From Rhodopseudomonas sp. (GTDB taxonomy: Bacteria; Pseudomonadota; Alphaproteobacteria; Rhizobiales; Xanthobacteraceae), in assembly GCF_013377015.1 (NCBI RefSeq), contig NZ_JACABA010000002.1, positions 62,001 through 126,000 of the forward strand: DNA of 64,000 nucleotides, read 5' to 3'. This document shows, one piece after another, positions 8,596-18,894 of the stretch; position 1 is the first letter of the stretch; the number at the start of each line of letters is the position of its first letter. A program made the translations under genes and the position numbers. The notes beneath the pieces were generated by a model. It was given only the letters and a program-made list of their open reading frames with translations. It did no database searches and was not told where the DNA came from.

Positions 8596-9839
8596 CCATG
8601 CATCCTGCAGTGTCGAACGGTTCCTACGACGTCGCCCGCGTGCGCGAGGACTTTCCCGCTCTGGCGCTGGAGATCTACGGCAAGCCGCTGGTCTATCTCG
8701 ACAACGCCGCCTCGGCGCAGAAGCCCAGACAGGTGCTCGAGCGCATGACCCGGGCCTACGAGACCGAATACGCCAATGTGCATCGCGGGCTGCACTATCT
8801 CGCCAATGCGGCGACCGAGGCCTATGAGGGCGGCCGCACCAAAGTGCAGCACTTCCTCAATGCGCGGCGGCCGGAAGAGATCATTTTCACCCGCAACGCC
8901 ACCGAGGCGATCAACCTGGTGGCGTCGTCCTGGGGCGCGCCGAATATCGGCGAGGGCGACGAGATCGTGCTCTCGATCATGGAGCACCATTCCAACATCG
9001 TGCCGTGGCACTTCCTGCGCGAACGCCAGGGCGCGGTGATCAAATGGGCGCCGGTCGACGACGACGGCAATTTCCTGATCGAGGAGTTCGAAAAGCTGCT
9101 GACGTCGCGCACCAAGCTGGTGGCGATCACCCAGATGTCGAACGCGCTCGGCACCATCGTGCCGGTCAAGGACGTGGTGAAGCTGGCGCATGACCGCGGC
9201 ATTCCGGTGCTGGTCGACGGCAGCCAGGCCGCGGTGCATCTGACCATCGACGTCCAGGACATCGACTGCGACTTCTACATCATGACCGGCCACAAGCTGT
9301 ACGGCCCGACCGGGATCGGCGTGCTGTACGGCAAGTACGACCGTCTCGCGGCGATGCGGCCGTTCAACGGCGGTGGCGAGATGATCCGCGAAGTGGCGCA
9401 GGACTGGGTCACCTATGGCGATCCTCCGCATCGGTTCGAGGCCGGCACGCCGGCGATCGTCGAAGCGGTGGGCCTTGGAGCTGCGATCGACTACGTCAAT
9501 TCGGTCGGCAAGGAGCGGATCGCCGCGCATGAGCACGATCTGTTGATCTACGCCCAGGACCGGCTGCACGAGATTAATTCGCTGCGGATCATCGGCAACG
9601 CCAAGGGCAAGGGTCCGGTAATTTCGTTCGAGATCAAGGGCGCGCACCCGCATGACGTCGCCACCGTGATCGACCGCCAGGGCATCGCGGTGCGTGCGGG
9701 AACCCATTGCGTGATGCCGCTTTTGGAACGTTTCCAGGTCACAGCCACGTGCCGGGCCTCATTCGGCATGTATAATACACGTGAGGAAGTCGACCATCTC
9801 GCACAGGCGCTGATCAAGGCGCGGGAACTGTTTTCATGA
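8592..9839 (+). CDS. sufS: SufS-type (class II) cysteine desulfurase
   Basis: PLP-dependent desulfurase that supplies sulfur to SufBCD, usually with SufE or SufU. 415 residues. VYLDNAASAQKP is at the N-terminus, the PLP lysine is in MTGHKLYGPTG, and the catalytic cysteine is in RAGTHCVMPLL, the class II arrangement. Overlaps sufD by 4 bp and the following gene by 4 bp. No sufE or sufU is visible in this window. Confidence 0.96.
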   Translation: MTMHPAVSNGSYDVARVREDFPALALEIYGKPLVYLDNAASAQKPRQVLERMTRAYETEYANVHRGLHYLANAATEAYEGGRTKVQHFLNARRPEEIIFTRNATEAINLVASSWGAPNIGEGDEIVLSIMEHHSNIVPWHFLRERQGAVIKWAPVDDDGNFLIEEFEKLLTSRTKLVAITQMSNALGTIVPVKDVVKLAHDRGIPVLVDGSQAAVHLTIDVQDIDCDFYIMTGHKLYGPTGIGVLYGKYDRLAAMRPFNGGGEMIREVAQDWVTYGDPPHRFEAGTPAIVEAVGLGAAIDYVNSVGKERIAAHEHDLLIYAQDRLHEINSLRIIGNAKGKGPVISFEIKGAHPHDVATVIDRQGIAVRAGTHCVMPLLERFQVTATCRASFGMYNTREEVDHLAQALIKARELFS

Positions 9840-10228
9840 CCGACACCGTCGAAGCCAAGACCGAACCGGCCGCCGATGCCAAGGCCAACATGCAGACCGT
9901 GTCGGCGCTGCCGCCGGAGGAAACCGAGCGGCTGGGCAGCGAAATCGTCGCGGCGCTGAAGACGGTGTTCGATCCGGAAATTCCGGCCGACATCTACGAA
10001 CTCGGCCTGATCTACAAGGTCGACATCAAGGACGACCGCACCGTCGACGTCGACATGACGCTGACGACGCCGAATTGTCCGGCGGCGGCGGAAATGCCGA
10101 TGATGGTCGAGAACGCGGTCGCCACCGTACCGGGCGTCGGCGTCGTCAATGTCAACATCGTCTGGGAGCCGCCATGGACGCCGGAGCGGATGACCGACGA
10201 GGCGCGCCTCGTGCTGAATATGTGGTGA
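9836..10228 (+). CDS. sufT: SUF-associated MIP18/DUF59 protein (SufT-like)
   Basis: A 130-residue protein with a DUF59 (MIP18) fold. FDPEIPADIYELGLIYKVDI, the TTPNCPAAAEMP motif with its conserved cysteine, and VNVNIVWEPPWTPERMTDEARL are the family signature. The first 40 residues are a Glu/Ala/Lys-rich extension. Such proteins act in maturation or delivery of Fe-S clusters; the precise role is uncertain. Start codon overlaps the sufS stop (ATGA). The symbol follows common usage. Confidence 0.88.
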   Translation: MTDTVEAKTEPAADAKANMQTVSALPPEETERLGSEIVAALKTVFDPEIPADIYELGLIYKVDIKDDRTVDVDMTLTTPNCPAAAEMPMMVENAVATVPGVGVVNVNIVWEPPWTPERMTDEARLVLNMW

Positions 10229-10309
10229 GGCGTCGGCGTACAATTTGTCGGGGCGACCTTGCGCCGAAGTAACAACGGGCGGCCTTGAACCGCTCCGAGG
10301 ACTGCACAG

Positions 10310-10720
10310 ATGACGGATATGATTCCAGCTTCCACGACGCCCGCAGCCAAGCCGAAGCCGCGCCCGCGGCCGCAGGTGATGCGGCTCACCGACGCCGCCG
10401 CGGCGCGGGTTCGGGAACTCACCGGCCGCGCTGACAGCGAGATCGTCGGCCTGCGGGTCGGGATCAAGAACGGCGGCTGCGCCGGCCAATCCTACACCGT
10501 CGAATACGCCCATGACGTGCGGCCGAACGACGAGGTGGTCGAGGACAAGGGCGTCAAGATCCTGGTCGATCCGAAAGCCGTGCTGTTCCTGCTCGGCACC
10601 GAGATGGACTACAAGGCCGACAAGATGTCGGCGACCTTCGTCTTCAACAATCCGAACCAGACCGGCGCCTGCGGCTGCGGCGAATCGGTGCAGCTGACGC
10701 CCGCGAAGGTGGACGGCTGA
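10310..10720 (+). CDS. sufA: A-type Fe-S carrier (SufA/IscA family)
   Basis: A 136-residue HesB/IscA-like protein that carries Fe-S clusters to apo-targets. The three ligand cysteines are present: one in NGGCAGQSY and two in the C-terminal ACGCGES. A Pro/Lys/Arg-rich leader of about 20 residues precedes the fold. It sits 81 bp after the DUF59 gene and appears to end the suf transcript. Called SufA rather than IscA on operon context. Confidence 0.93.
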   Translation: MTDMIPASTTPAAKPKPRPRPQVMRLTDAAAARVRELTGRADSEIVGLRVGIKNGGCAGQSYTVEYAHDVRPNDEVVEDKGVKILVDPKAVLFLLGTEMDYKADKMSATFVFNNPNQTGACGCGESVQLTPAKVDG

Positions 10721-10777
10721 CAAACGGCAGCCGGCTTCGCAGGCTCCGCGGTACGACGCAGCCTTGATCGAAGCGTC

Positions 10778-11182
10778 ATGCCCGTGGACCGCGATTTCCT
10801 GATCGACCTGTTCGCGCCGTTCGGCCCGGTGACCATCCGGCGGATGTTCTCGGGCTTCGGCGTGTCCGCGGACGGCGTCAATTTCGCGCTGGTGCTGCGC
10901 GGCACGATCTATCTCCGCGCCGATCCGGACAGCCTGGCCCGGTTCGAGGCCGAGGGCGCGACGCCGTTCCAGTATCAAACCCGGGCGAAAACGGTGACGG
11001 TGGCGTCGTATTGGCAGTTGCCGGAGCGGCTCTACGACGATCCCGACGAACTGGCGGAGTGGGCGCGGGCGGCGCTGCAGGCCGCGCAGCGCGCGGCGCT
11101 CAAGAAGCGCGGCAAGGCGGGCAAGCGGACGATTAAAAAGGCCGCGACCAAGCGCAGAACCAAGGCGGCTCAGGCCACCTGA
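10778..11182 (+). CDS. TfoX N-terminal domain protein
   Basis: A 134-residue protein. Residues 1-100 match the TfoX/Sxy N-terminal domain (LFAPFGPVTIRRMFSGFGV, FALVLRGTIYLRADPDS, YWQLPERLYDDPDELAEW). The tail from about residue 105 is rich in Lys, Arg and Ala and could bind nucleic acid. There is no TfoX C-terminal domain, so a competence-regulator role is not implied. It overlaps the convergent diguanylate cyclase gene by 13 bp. Confidence 0.82.
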   Translation: MPVDRDFLIDLFAPFGPVTIRRMFSGFGVSADGVNFALVLRGTIYLRADPDSLARFEAEGATPFQYQTRAKTVTVASYWQLPERLYDDPDELAEWARAALQAAQRAALKKRGKAGKRTIKKAATKRRTKAAQAT

Positions 11183-12246
11183 ATCTGATCGATGCCGAGA
11201 AATTCCGGATCGGTCTCGCAAATTACCCGATTGCGGCCGTTGCGTTTGGCCGCGTAGAGGCAACCGTCGGCGCGATCGATCAGCGCATCGCAATCCTCGT
11301 TAGGCCGCAGCGCCGAAACGCCGGCCGACAGCGTCACCCGGCCGAGAATTTCGCCGGTCGATTTCTTCTTCAGTTCCTTCGACATCACCATGCGGCGGAT
11401 ATTGTCGGCGACGATGATGGCTTGCCGCAGCGGGGTGTTCGGCAGCACCACCGCGAATTCCTCGCCGCCGTAGCGGGCGGTGATGTCCTGGCCCTTGATG
11501 CTCTGCTTCAGCGACAACCCGACCAGCCGCAGCACCTGGTCGCCGGTGAGGTGACCGTAATTGTCGTTGAACGACTTGAAGTGATCGATATCGAGCATCA
11601 ACAACGACAGTGGCTCGCTGGTGGTCGCGGCGTGACGCACCGCCTCGCCGATCGCGCGGTCGAAATGCTTACGGTTGCCTAGGCCGGTCAGCGGGTCGGT
11701 CAGGCTCTCGGCCCGGATTGCCTCGAGGCTGACCTGCAGATTGTTGATTTCCAGCTTGGATTTGCTCAGCCGTTCTTCCAGCGCGCTGTTGGCGCTCTGC
11801 ATCTCGCGGGTCGAGGTAACCAGCCGCTCGACGATCGCCTTGACCTGGTCGCGATCGTCGGACAGCGACAGCTTGTGGCTTGCGCCCTGCAGATTGTCGC
11901 CGAAACTCGCGGTTACCCCCAGCGTATCGGTGATCAGCGTCATCACGTCGTCGATCTCGTTGACGACCCGAGCGCCGATCTTGTCGATCCGGTCGGTGGT
12001 TCTGCCGTGGGAGAGATAGCTGTCGTAGATTTGCTCAAGATCGGAGTCGGACAACTTGCCGTTGCGCGCCAGGGTCTCATTGATCACCTGGTTGAGGGCG
12101 GCGTTGTAGCCGGTGGCATAGACGTACCAGATTTCATAATTGCGAGGCATCGCGCCTTGCCGCAACGATTTGATCTGGGCGAGCGCGACCTCGGCGAATG
12201 CCATCGTGCGTTCGTGTTCGTCCTGGATTCCGACTGCCACAGACAT
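11170..12246 (-). CDS. Diguanylate cyclase (GGDEF domain)
   Basis: Predicted to make c-di-GMP. From ATG 12246 the product is 358 residues: an alpha-helical N-terminal region with PRNYEIWYVYATGYN, a predicted coiled coil, then a GGDEF domain starting at SLTDPLTGLGNRKHF. The active motif is RYGGEEF (GGEEF at about 260-264), competent for catalysis. The inhibitory I-site RxxD is changed to KGQD, so product inhibition may be weak. No membrane segment or signal peptide. An ATG at 12285 would add 13 residues. Convergent overlap with the TfoX-like gene. Confidence 0.88.
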   Translation of the reverse strand: MSVAVGIQDEHERTMAFAEVALAQIKSLRQGAMPRNYEIWYVYATGYNAALNQVINETLARNGKLSDSDLEQIYDSYLSHGRTTDRIDKIGARVVNEIDDVMTLITDTLGVTASFGDNLQGASHKLSLSDDRDQVKAIVERLVTSTREMQSANSALEERLSKSKLEINNLQVSLEAIRAESLTDPLTGLGNRKHFDRAIGEAVRHAATTSEPLSLLMLDIDHFKSFNDNYGHLTGDQVLRLVGLSLKQSIKGQDITARYGGEEFAVVLPNTPLRQAIIVADNIRRMVMSKELKKKSTGEILGRVTLSAGVSALRPNEDCDALIDRADGCLYAAKRNGRNRVICETDPEFLGIDQIQVA

Positions 12247-12355
12247 CCCCAGTGCAAGCAACGTTGCCCACTTTTCTGACCGCAAAAAAATTAGTTCACA
12301 ATCACGGGCACGATAGGAGAAGACGATGAATGCCCGGTAAACGACTGAGTAATAT

Positions 12356-12375
12356 TCCGGGGCGTCAGCCCCGGA
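12356..12375 (-). terminator. GC hairpin across the helicase stop codon
   Basis: TCCGGGGC and GCCCCGGA form an 8-bp perfect stem around a 4-nt loop that contains the helicase stop codon (12365-12367). There is no clear U-tract on either strand, so this is at best a weak terminator or an mRNA 3'-end stabiliser. Confidence 0.3.
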
Positions 12376-13894
12376 CTCGGACGGGACGCAGCAGGAACGC
12401 AGGCAGATGCGAATGGTCGGCGGGCTCCGATTCCGCCTCGCGGGGTGCTTGCGGCGCCGCGGCGCGACCGATCGACGGCGCCTGGGAGGCCGGAGCGGCC
12501 GCGATCACGGGGGCGAGCGTTGCATGCGAGGGGTGCGGCGGAGGACTGGAACGACGCGGCTCGCGCTCGCGGCGTGGCTTGCGCGGTTCATGGGGCTCGC
12601 TGCGCGGTTCGCGGGATTCGGCGGCGCGCGGCTCACGGGATTCGGCGGCGCGGGGTTCGCGCGGTTCGCCGCGCGGCGCGCGGGACTCGCCGCGATGACG
12701 CGGCTCGCTGGAGCGCCGGTGCGTGCGTGCCGGGCGCTCGGTTTCCGGCTCGGCGATCAGATCGCCCTGCGGACCGGCTTCGGCGCGCGGAATCTCCTGG
12801 CCGATCAGCTTTTCGATCGCGGCGATCGATTTGCCGTCGGCGGGCGCCACGATTGAAATCGCGGTGCCGGCGCGGCCGGCGCGGCCGGTGCGGCCGATCC
12901 GATGCACGTAATCGTCGGGGTGATGCGGCACGTCGAAATTGAAGACGTGGCTGACTTCGGGAATATCGAGGCCGCGTGCGGCGACGTCGGACGCCACCAG
13001 GATCGGCAACTCGCCCTTGCGGAACGCCTCGAGCGCTGCGGTACGCGCGGACTGCTCCATGTCGCCATGCAGGGCACCGACGCTGAAACCGTGCTTCTGC
13101 AGCGACTTCGCCAGCAGCGCCACTTCGCGCTTGCGATTGCAGAAGATGATCGCGTTCTTCAGATCGGTGGCATCGCGCAGCAGACGGCGCAGCGTGTCGC
13201 GCTTCTCGTGCGGCTCGCGTCCGGTCGGCACCTGCGATTGCGTCACGGTGACAGCGGTAGAGGCGGGCTTGGAGACCTCGATCTTTTCCGGATTGTGCAG
13301 GAAGGTCTCGGTGATGCGGCGGATTTCGGTCGGCATCGTTGCGGTGAAGAACAGCGTCTGCCGGGTGAACGGCACCAGCTTGCAAATCCGCTCGATGTCC
13401 GGAATGAAGCCCATGTCGAGCATGCGGTCGGCTTCGTCGATCACCAGAAGCTCGACGCCGGTGAGCAACAGCCCGCCGCGTTCAGTATGATCGAGCAGCC
13501 GGCCGGGGGTCGCGATCAAGACGTCGACGCCGCGGGTCAGCTTGAGGTCCTGGTCGCCGAACGAGACGCCGCCGATCAACAGGGCGACGTTGAGCTTCTG
13601 GCCGGCGCCGTATTTGTCGAACTGTTCCTTGACCTGGGCGGCGAGTTCGCGGGTCGGTTCGAGAATGAGAGTGCGTGGCATCCGGGCGCGGGCGCGGCCC
13701 TTTTCCAGCATGGTCAGCATCGGCAGCACGAAGGCCGCGGTCTTGCCGGTGCCGGTCTGGGCGATGCCGAGCACGTCGCGGCGGGCGAGAACGAAAGGAA
13801 TCGCCTGTTCCTGAATTGGGGTGGGGGTAGTGTAACCGCTCGCCTCGACGGCTGCGAGAACCTTGTCGGACAAGCCGAGATGGGAAAAAGACAT
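12365..13894 (-). CDS. DEAD-box RNA helicase (RhlE-like)
   Basis: ATP-dependent RNA helicase, 509 residues. Q-motif TPTPIQEQAIP, Walker A AQTGTGKT (45-52), DEAD in LLVIDEADRMLDMGF, and HRIGRTGRAGR (motif VI) are all visible. Motif III reads TAT rather than the usual SAT. The last ~90 residues are an arginine/glutamate-rich low-complexity tail with near-identical AAESREPR units, likely for RNA binding. Start at ATG 13894, preceded by AGAGG; the 5'-extended reading frame to 14026 lacks homology. RhlE-type by overall layout; exact orthology not provable here. Confidence 0.9.
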   Translation of the reverse strand: MSFSHLGLSDKVLAAVEASGYTTPTPIQEQAIPFVLARRDVLGIAQTGTGKTAAFVLPMLTMLEKGRARARMPRTLILEPTRELAAQVKEQFDKYGAGQKLNVALLIGGVSFGDQDLKLTRGVDVLIATPGRLLDHTERGGLLLTGVELLVIDEADRMLDMGFIPDIERICKLVPFTRQTLFFTATMPTEIRRITETFLHNPEKIEVSKPASTAVTVTQSQVPTGREPHEKRDTLRRLLRDATDLKNAIIFCNRKREVALLAKSLQKHGFSVGALHGDMEQSARTAALEAFRKGELPILVASDVAARGLDIPEVSHVFNFDVPHHPDDYVHRIGRTGRAGRAGTAISIVAPADGKSIAAIEKLIGQEIPRAEAGPQGDLIAEPETERPARTHRRSSEPRHRGESRAPRGEPREPRAAESREPRAAESREPRSEPHEPRKPRREREPRRSSPPPHPSHATLAPVIAAAPASQAPSIGRAAAPQAPREAESEPADHSHLPAFLLRPVRVRG

Positions 13895-14365
13895 TGAGCC
13901 TCTGTTATCGGGGCATGATCTTCGCCGAAAACCGGAAGACCACTTTTCGGGATCACGCCTCTGGTCGAAACCGCCGCTTGGATTCTTGGAAAAGACTGTC
14001 GCGCTCAACCCCGGAGCGGCACGCAAATTTGCACGGGGATCCTAGATCGCTGACAGGCGGCTTAGTCAAGGCATCGCGTTTCGATACCGGGCCGCGTCAA
14101 GCCGGAACATAGGGAGGAATCGGCTAAAGTCAATGCGGCGGCGCATGAAATGACTGAATCAGCTTAATGTTTCGGCACAGTTCGCCGTGCGGCGCTGGCG
14201 GCGCCAGGGTGGTTTGATCCGCCCGGAGCCCGGGGCGCGCCATCGCCCACGGCAGCTGCGGAACCGTCAGCCGGGCGGTCGACCGGGGTCCACGCGAGGT
14301 GCAAGCGGACCCTAGCGTTGACGCCCGATCGCGCATATATTGGGCAGGTCGCAAGACGATGGCGC
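13895..14365. other. Gap between helicase and tmRNA genes
   Basis: About 470 bp with no convincing coding region. It must hold the helicase promoter (reverse) and the tmRNA promoter (forward). An AT-rich CATATATT at 14334-14341 in GC-rich surroundings is the best -10 candidate for tmRNA, but no -35 hexamer is at good spacing (TTGACG at 14318-14323 is too close). Confidence 0.4.
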
Positions 14366-14618
14366 TGAACCTTAGAGCGGACTGCGGACAGACCCGGGGG
14401 CAGTACCCGGCGCCTCCACCCCAACAGCCACATTTCCGGGCTGTTGCGGCGGGGGCGAAATAGGATCGATGGTCGCGAAGAAGCTCTGAGCTGTGCTCGG
14501 CATGATACCGCCGTTATCGGGTCAAAACCTAAATGCAAACGATAACGTTCGCATGAACGAAGTGCGCCTCGCGGCGTAACCGTTCGGGGTAGGTCCACCT
14601 TGCAACAGAACGGCCATG
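14366..14618 (+). ncRNA. ssrA: tmRNA, circularly permuted two-piece form
   Basis: Rescues stalled ribosomes by trans-translation. The 3' acceptor piece comes first: a T-arm-like CCGGG-GGCAGTA-CCCGG, then acceptor strand CGCCTCC (14411-14417). A short intervening segment folds as CAACAGCC/GGCTGTTG (14422-14429 with 14439-14446). The coding piece starts GGGGGCG (14451-14457), pairing seven of seven with the acceptor strand (one G-U). The tag frame 14535-14579 encodes ANDNVRMNEVRLAA then TAA. The encoded 3' end reads ACCC rather than ACCA, so CCA maturation is probably needed. Outer ends are approximate; pairing and tag are clear. Confidence 0.92.
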
Positions 14619-14653
14619 GCCGCGTCAACCTTCGGGTTGGCGCGGCTTTTATT
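14619..14653 (+). terminator. Rho-independent terminator of tmRNA
   Basis: Twelve-base-pair stem GCCGCGTCAACC (14619-14630) with GGTTGGCGCGGC (14635-14646), one G-U pair, TTCG tetraloop, followed by TTTTATTT. It directly follows the tmRNA coding piece and its post-tag helix (CCGTTC 14580-14585 with GAACGG 14608-14613). Confidence 0.9.
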
Positions 14654-14777
14654 TGGGCCCCTTGCATTGTGGCATTGGCCCGCGCCGCGGCCGATTGAAC
14701 CGTCTTTCAACGACGGAAGACTATTGCCTGGAGTGCGAGTGCAAGAACCGGGGCGATCGCGTGCAGGCGGGGACAAG

Positions 14778-16295
14778 ATGAGCGGGCTTTCGATCAGGAC
14801 CGGATGGGCGCTCGCAGTGGCGGTCGCGCTGCTGGCGGTCGCCGCACCCGCGCAGGCCGCCAAGCGGGTGGCGCTGGTGATCGGCAACAACGACTACCGC
14901 AACGTGCCGAAGCTGCAGAAGGCGGTCAACGACGCCCGCACCATGGGCGACACCCTGAAGCAACTCGGTTTCAGCGTGATGGTGGCGGAGAACCAGAACC
15001 GCCAGGGTTTCAGCCAGAGCCTGCTGGCTTTCGACGCCACTGTCGAGCCGGGAGACACCGCGTTCTTCTTCTTCGCCGGCCACGGCTTCGAGATCGCGGG
15101 GCAGAACTTCCTGCTGCCGGTCGACGTTCCGGCCGCCACCGAGGGCCAGGAGGAACTGGTGCGCGACGCCTCGGTGCTGGCCGACCGCATCATCGAGCGG
15201 TTGCAGAACAAGGGCGCGCGCACCGCGATCCTGGTGTTCGACGCCTGCCGCAACAATCCGTTCGAGCGCGCCGGCACCCGCGCGGTGGCGGGCAGGGGCG
15301 GGCTAGCGCCGATGACCTCGCTGCCCGAAGGGGTGTTTTCGATCTTCTCGGCCGGCCCGCGGCAGACCGCACTGGATCGGCTGTCCGACACCGACACCAA
15401 TCCGAATTCGGTGTTCACCCGGATCTTTTCCAAGCAGCTGCTGGAGCCCGGCGAGAACCTGGTGCAGGTGGCGCAGCGCACCCGGCGCATCGTCAGCGAA
15501 CTGGCCGGCAATGTCAGCCACAAGCAGGTCCCGGTGTATTTCGACCAGATGGTCGATGACGTGTTTCTCAACGGCGCGGCGCAGACCAAGGCGGGGACGG
15601 CGCCGGCCGTGCCGGTCGCGCCGGCCGAGCCACCGCGCCAGCAAGTCGCGGCGCTGCCGCCGGTGCAGCGGTTAGCACCGCCCGCCAACGACAGCGTCAA
15701 CGCGCCGATCGCGCTGTTCTCGCGCCACAATGGCGGCTGGACTGTGGTGTTCTCGATCGCCGATCCGACGCTGGGAATCTCCTGGCGGATCGGCGAAGCC
15801 GGCGATTTCCGCGAGACCGGCTTTCTCGACACGCTCGATCCGCGCACCCGCAAGCGGATGCCGAATCCGTCGATCGAGCTCGCCTCCGACGCGCCGGCCG
15901 CCACCATCCAGGTGCGCTACGTCGACGCCGCCGGCGAACTACAGGGACCGTTTCCGATCAAATTCGATCCGGAGGCGGCGCTGATCCGCGACCAGCGCAA
16001 GATCCTCGACATGACCGCGACCTCGTGGCTGTCGTTTCGCGAATTCAACGGCCTGTTGGTCTACTACACCCATCTGGTGTCGTATCGCTGCGCGATCCGT
16101 GAGGTGAGAGTCGGGATCGACAGCGCGGTGCCCGACAAGGTGCTGAAGATGCCGCCCTGCGATCTCAAGGATCCGTCATCGATTCCCTATGAGGCGCAGA
16201 CCTATCTGAAGCTCGCGCCGGCGACCAAGTCGGTCTCGGTGGAACTGACCTATCGCGACGGCAGCGTGTCGGAGATCAAGAGTTTTCGGCGGTGA
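14778..16295 (+). CDS. Secreted caspase-like (peptidase C14) protein
   Basis: A 505-residue protein with a signal peptide (residues 1-28, ending APAQAA). The C14 caspase/metacaspase fold follows: KRVALVIGNNDYRNVPKLQKAVNDA at the start, catalytic His102 in FFFFAGHGFEI and catalytic Cys157 in ILVFDACRNNPF. A Pro/Ala-rich linker (about residues 270-310) leads to a C-terminal beta-rich region of unknown function with two or three cysteines. Likely periplasmic. Start chosen at the ATG before the signal peptide; the open frame further upstream overlaps the tmRNA terminator. Bacterial substrates of this family are mostly unknown. Confidence 0.88.
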   Translation: MSGLSIRTGWALAVAVALLAVAAPAQAAKRVALVIGNNDYRNVPKLQKAVNDARTMGDTLKQLGFSVMVAENQNRQGFSQSLLAFDATVEPGDTAFFFFAGHGFEIAGQNFLLPVDVPAATEGQEELVRDASVLADRIIERLQNKGARTAILVFDACRNNPFERAGTRAVAGRGGLAPMTSLPEGVFSIFSAGPRQTALDRLSDTDTNPNSVFTRIFSKQLLEPGENLVQVAQRTRRIVSELAGNVSHKQVPVYFDQMVDDVFLNGAAQTKAGTAPAVPVAPAEPPRQQVAALPPVQRLAPPANDSVNAPIALFSRHNGGWTVVFSIADPTLGISWRIGEAGDFRETGFLDTLDPRTRKRMPNPSIELASDAPAATIQVRYVDAAGELQGPFPIKFDPEAALIRDQRKILDMTATSWLSFREFNGLLVYYTHLVSYRCAIREVRVGIDSAVPDKVLKMPPCDLKDPSSIPYEAQTYLKLAPATKSVSVELTYRDGSVSEIKSFRR

Positions 16296-16300
16296 GGGGG

Positions 16301-16486
16301 TCAGCGCCGCCCGAACCAGATCAGGATCAACCCGCCGAGCGCGGTGGCGGCGCCATAATAGATCCACTGGGTCTGCTTCAGCATCAAGCTCGACGCCGGC
16401 CAGTTGATGTAGCCTGCGCCCTGGCCGGTCCAGATCAGGCCTATCAGCAGGGCGAGGGTACCGATGACGGTGAGCAGAATACGCAT
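16301..16486 (-). CDS. Small two-helix membrane protein
   Basis: 61 residues from ATG 16486, preceded by GGAG. Two hydrophobic helices are visible: residues about 3-22 (ILLTVIGTLALLIGLIWTG) and about 42-58 (WIYYGAATALGGLILIWFG). Ends GRR. No catalytic residues. It lies between the convergent caspase-like gene and parE. Short proteins of this pattern are common in Bradyrhizobium relatives, function unknown. Confidence 0.75.
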   Translation of the reverse strand: MRILLTVIGTLALLIGLIWTGQGAGYINWPASSLMLKQTQWIYYGAATALGGLILIWFGRR

Positions 16487-16563
16487 GCTGTGCTCCGTTC
16501 GTGACTGGCCGTGCAAGCCTGATAGCACAGCTCGGCAATCACAATTCGCTAAACGGCTAAGAC

Positions 16564-18624
<2,061 letters not shown>

Positions 18625-18894
18625 CGTTCTTGAATTCGGTTCTCTAACGCATGGGCGCGCCCGAAGCGGGCGAATCGATGCCCTGACTATGCCATGGATA
18701 GGGCTGCAATTGTGACCGCGCGGCGGTGCCGGGCTGACCCAACTCCCGCGCGATTGCAATCGCTGTTGTGACTTGCTGCGCTCGGGTCCGACGGCGTACC
18801 TGTCAGTCATGAAAAGAAGATCGATTTGTCATCGCACCGTCCGACAGCCGCGCGGCGCCGCAGCAATTTGTGGTCAGGGAAGGGCGATTTGACG

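Noticed and set aside
12315-12338. Mini-ORF: AGGAG followed by ATG AAT GCC CGG TAA on the plus strand
   Set aside because: A perfect ribosome-binding site for a four-residue peptide, but no plus-strand gene follows for it to control; probably chance.
14281-14345. TTGACG with TATATT as a sigma-70 promoter for tmRNA
   Set aside because: The spacer is only 12 bp; not a usable -35/-10 pair as it stands.
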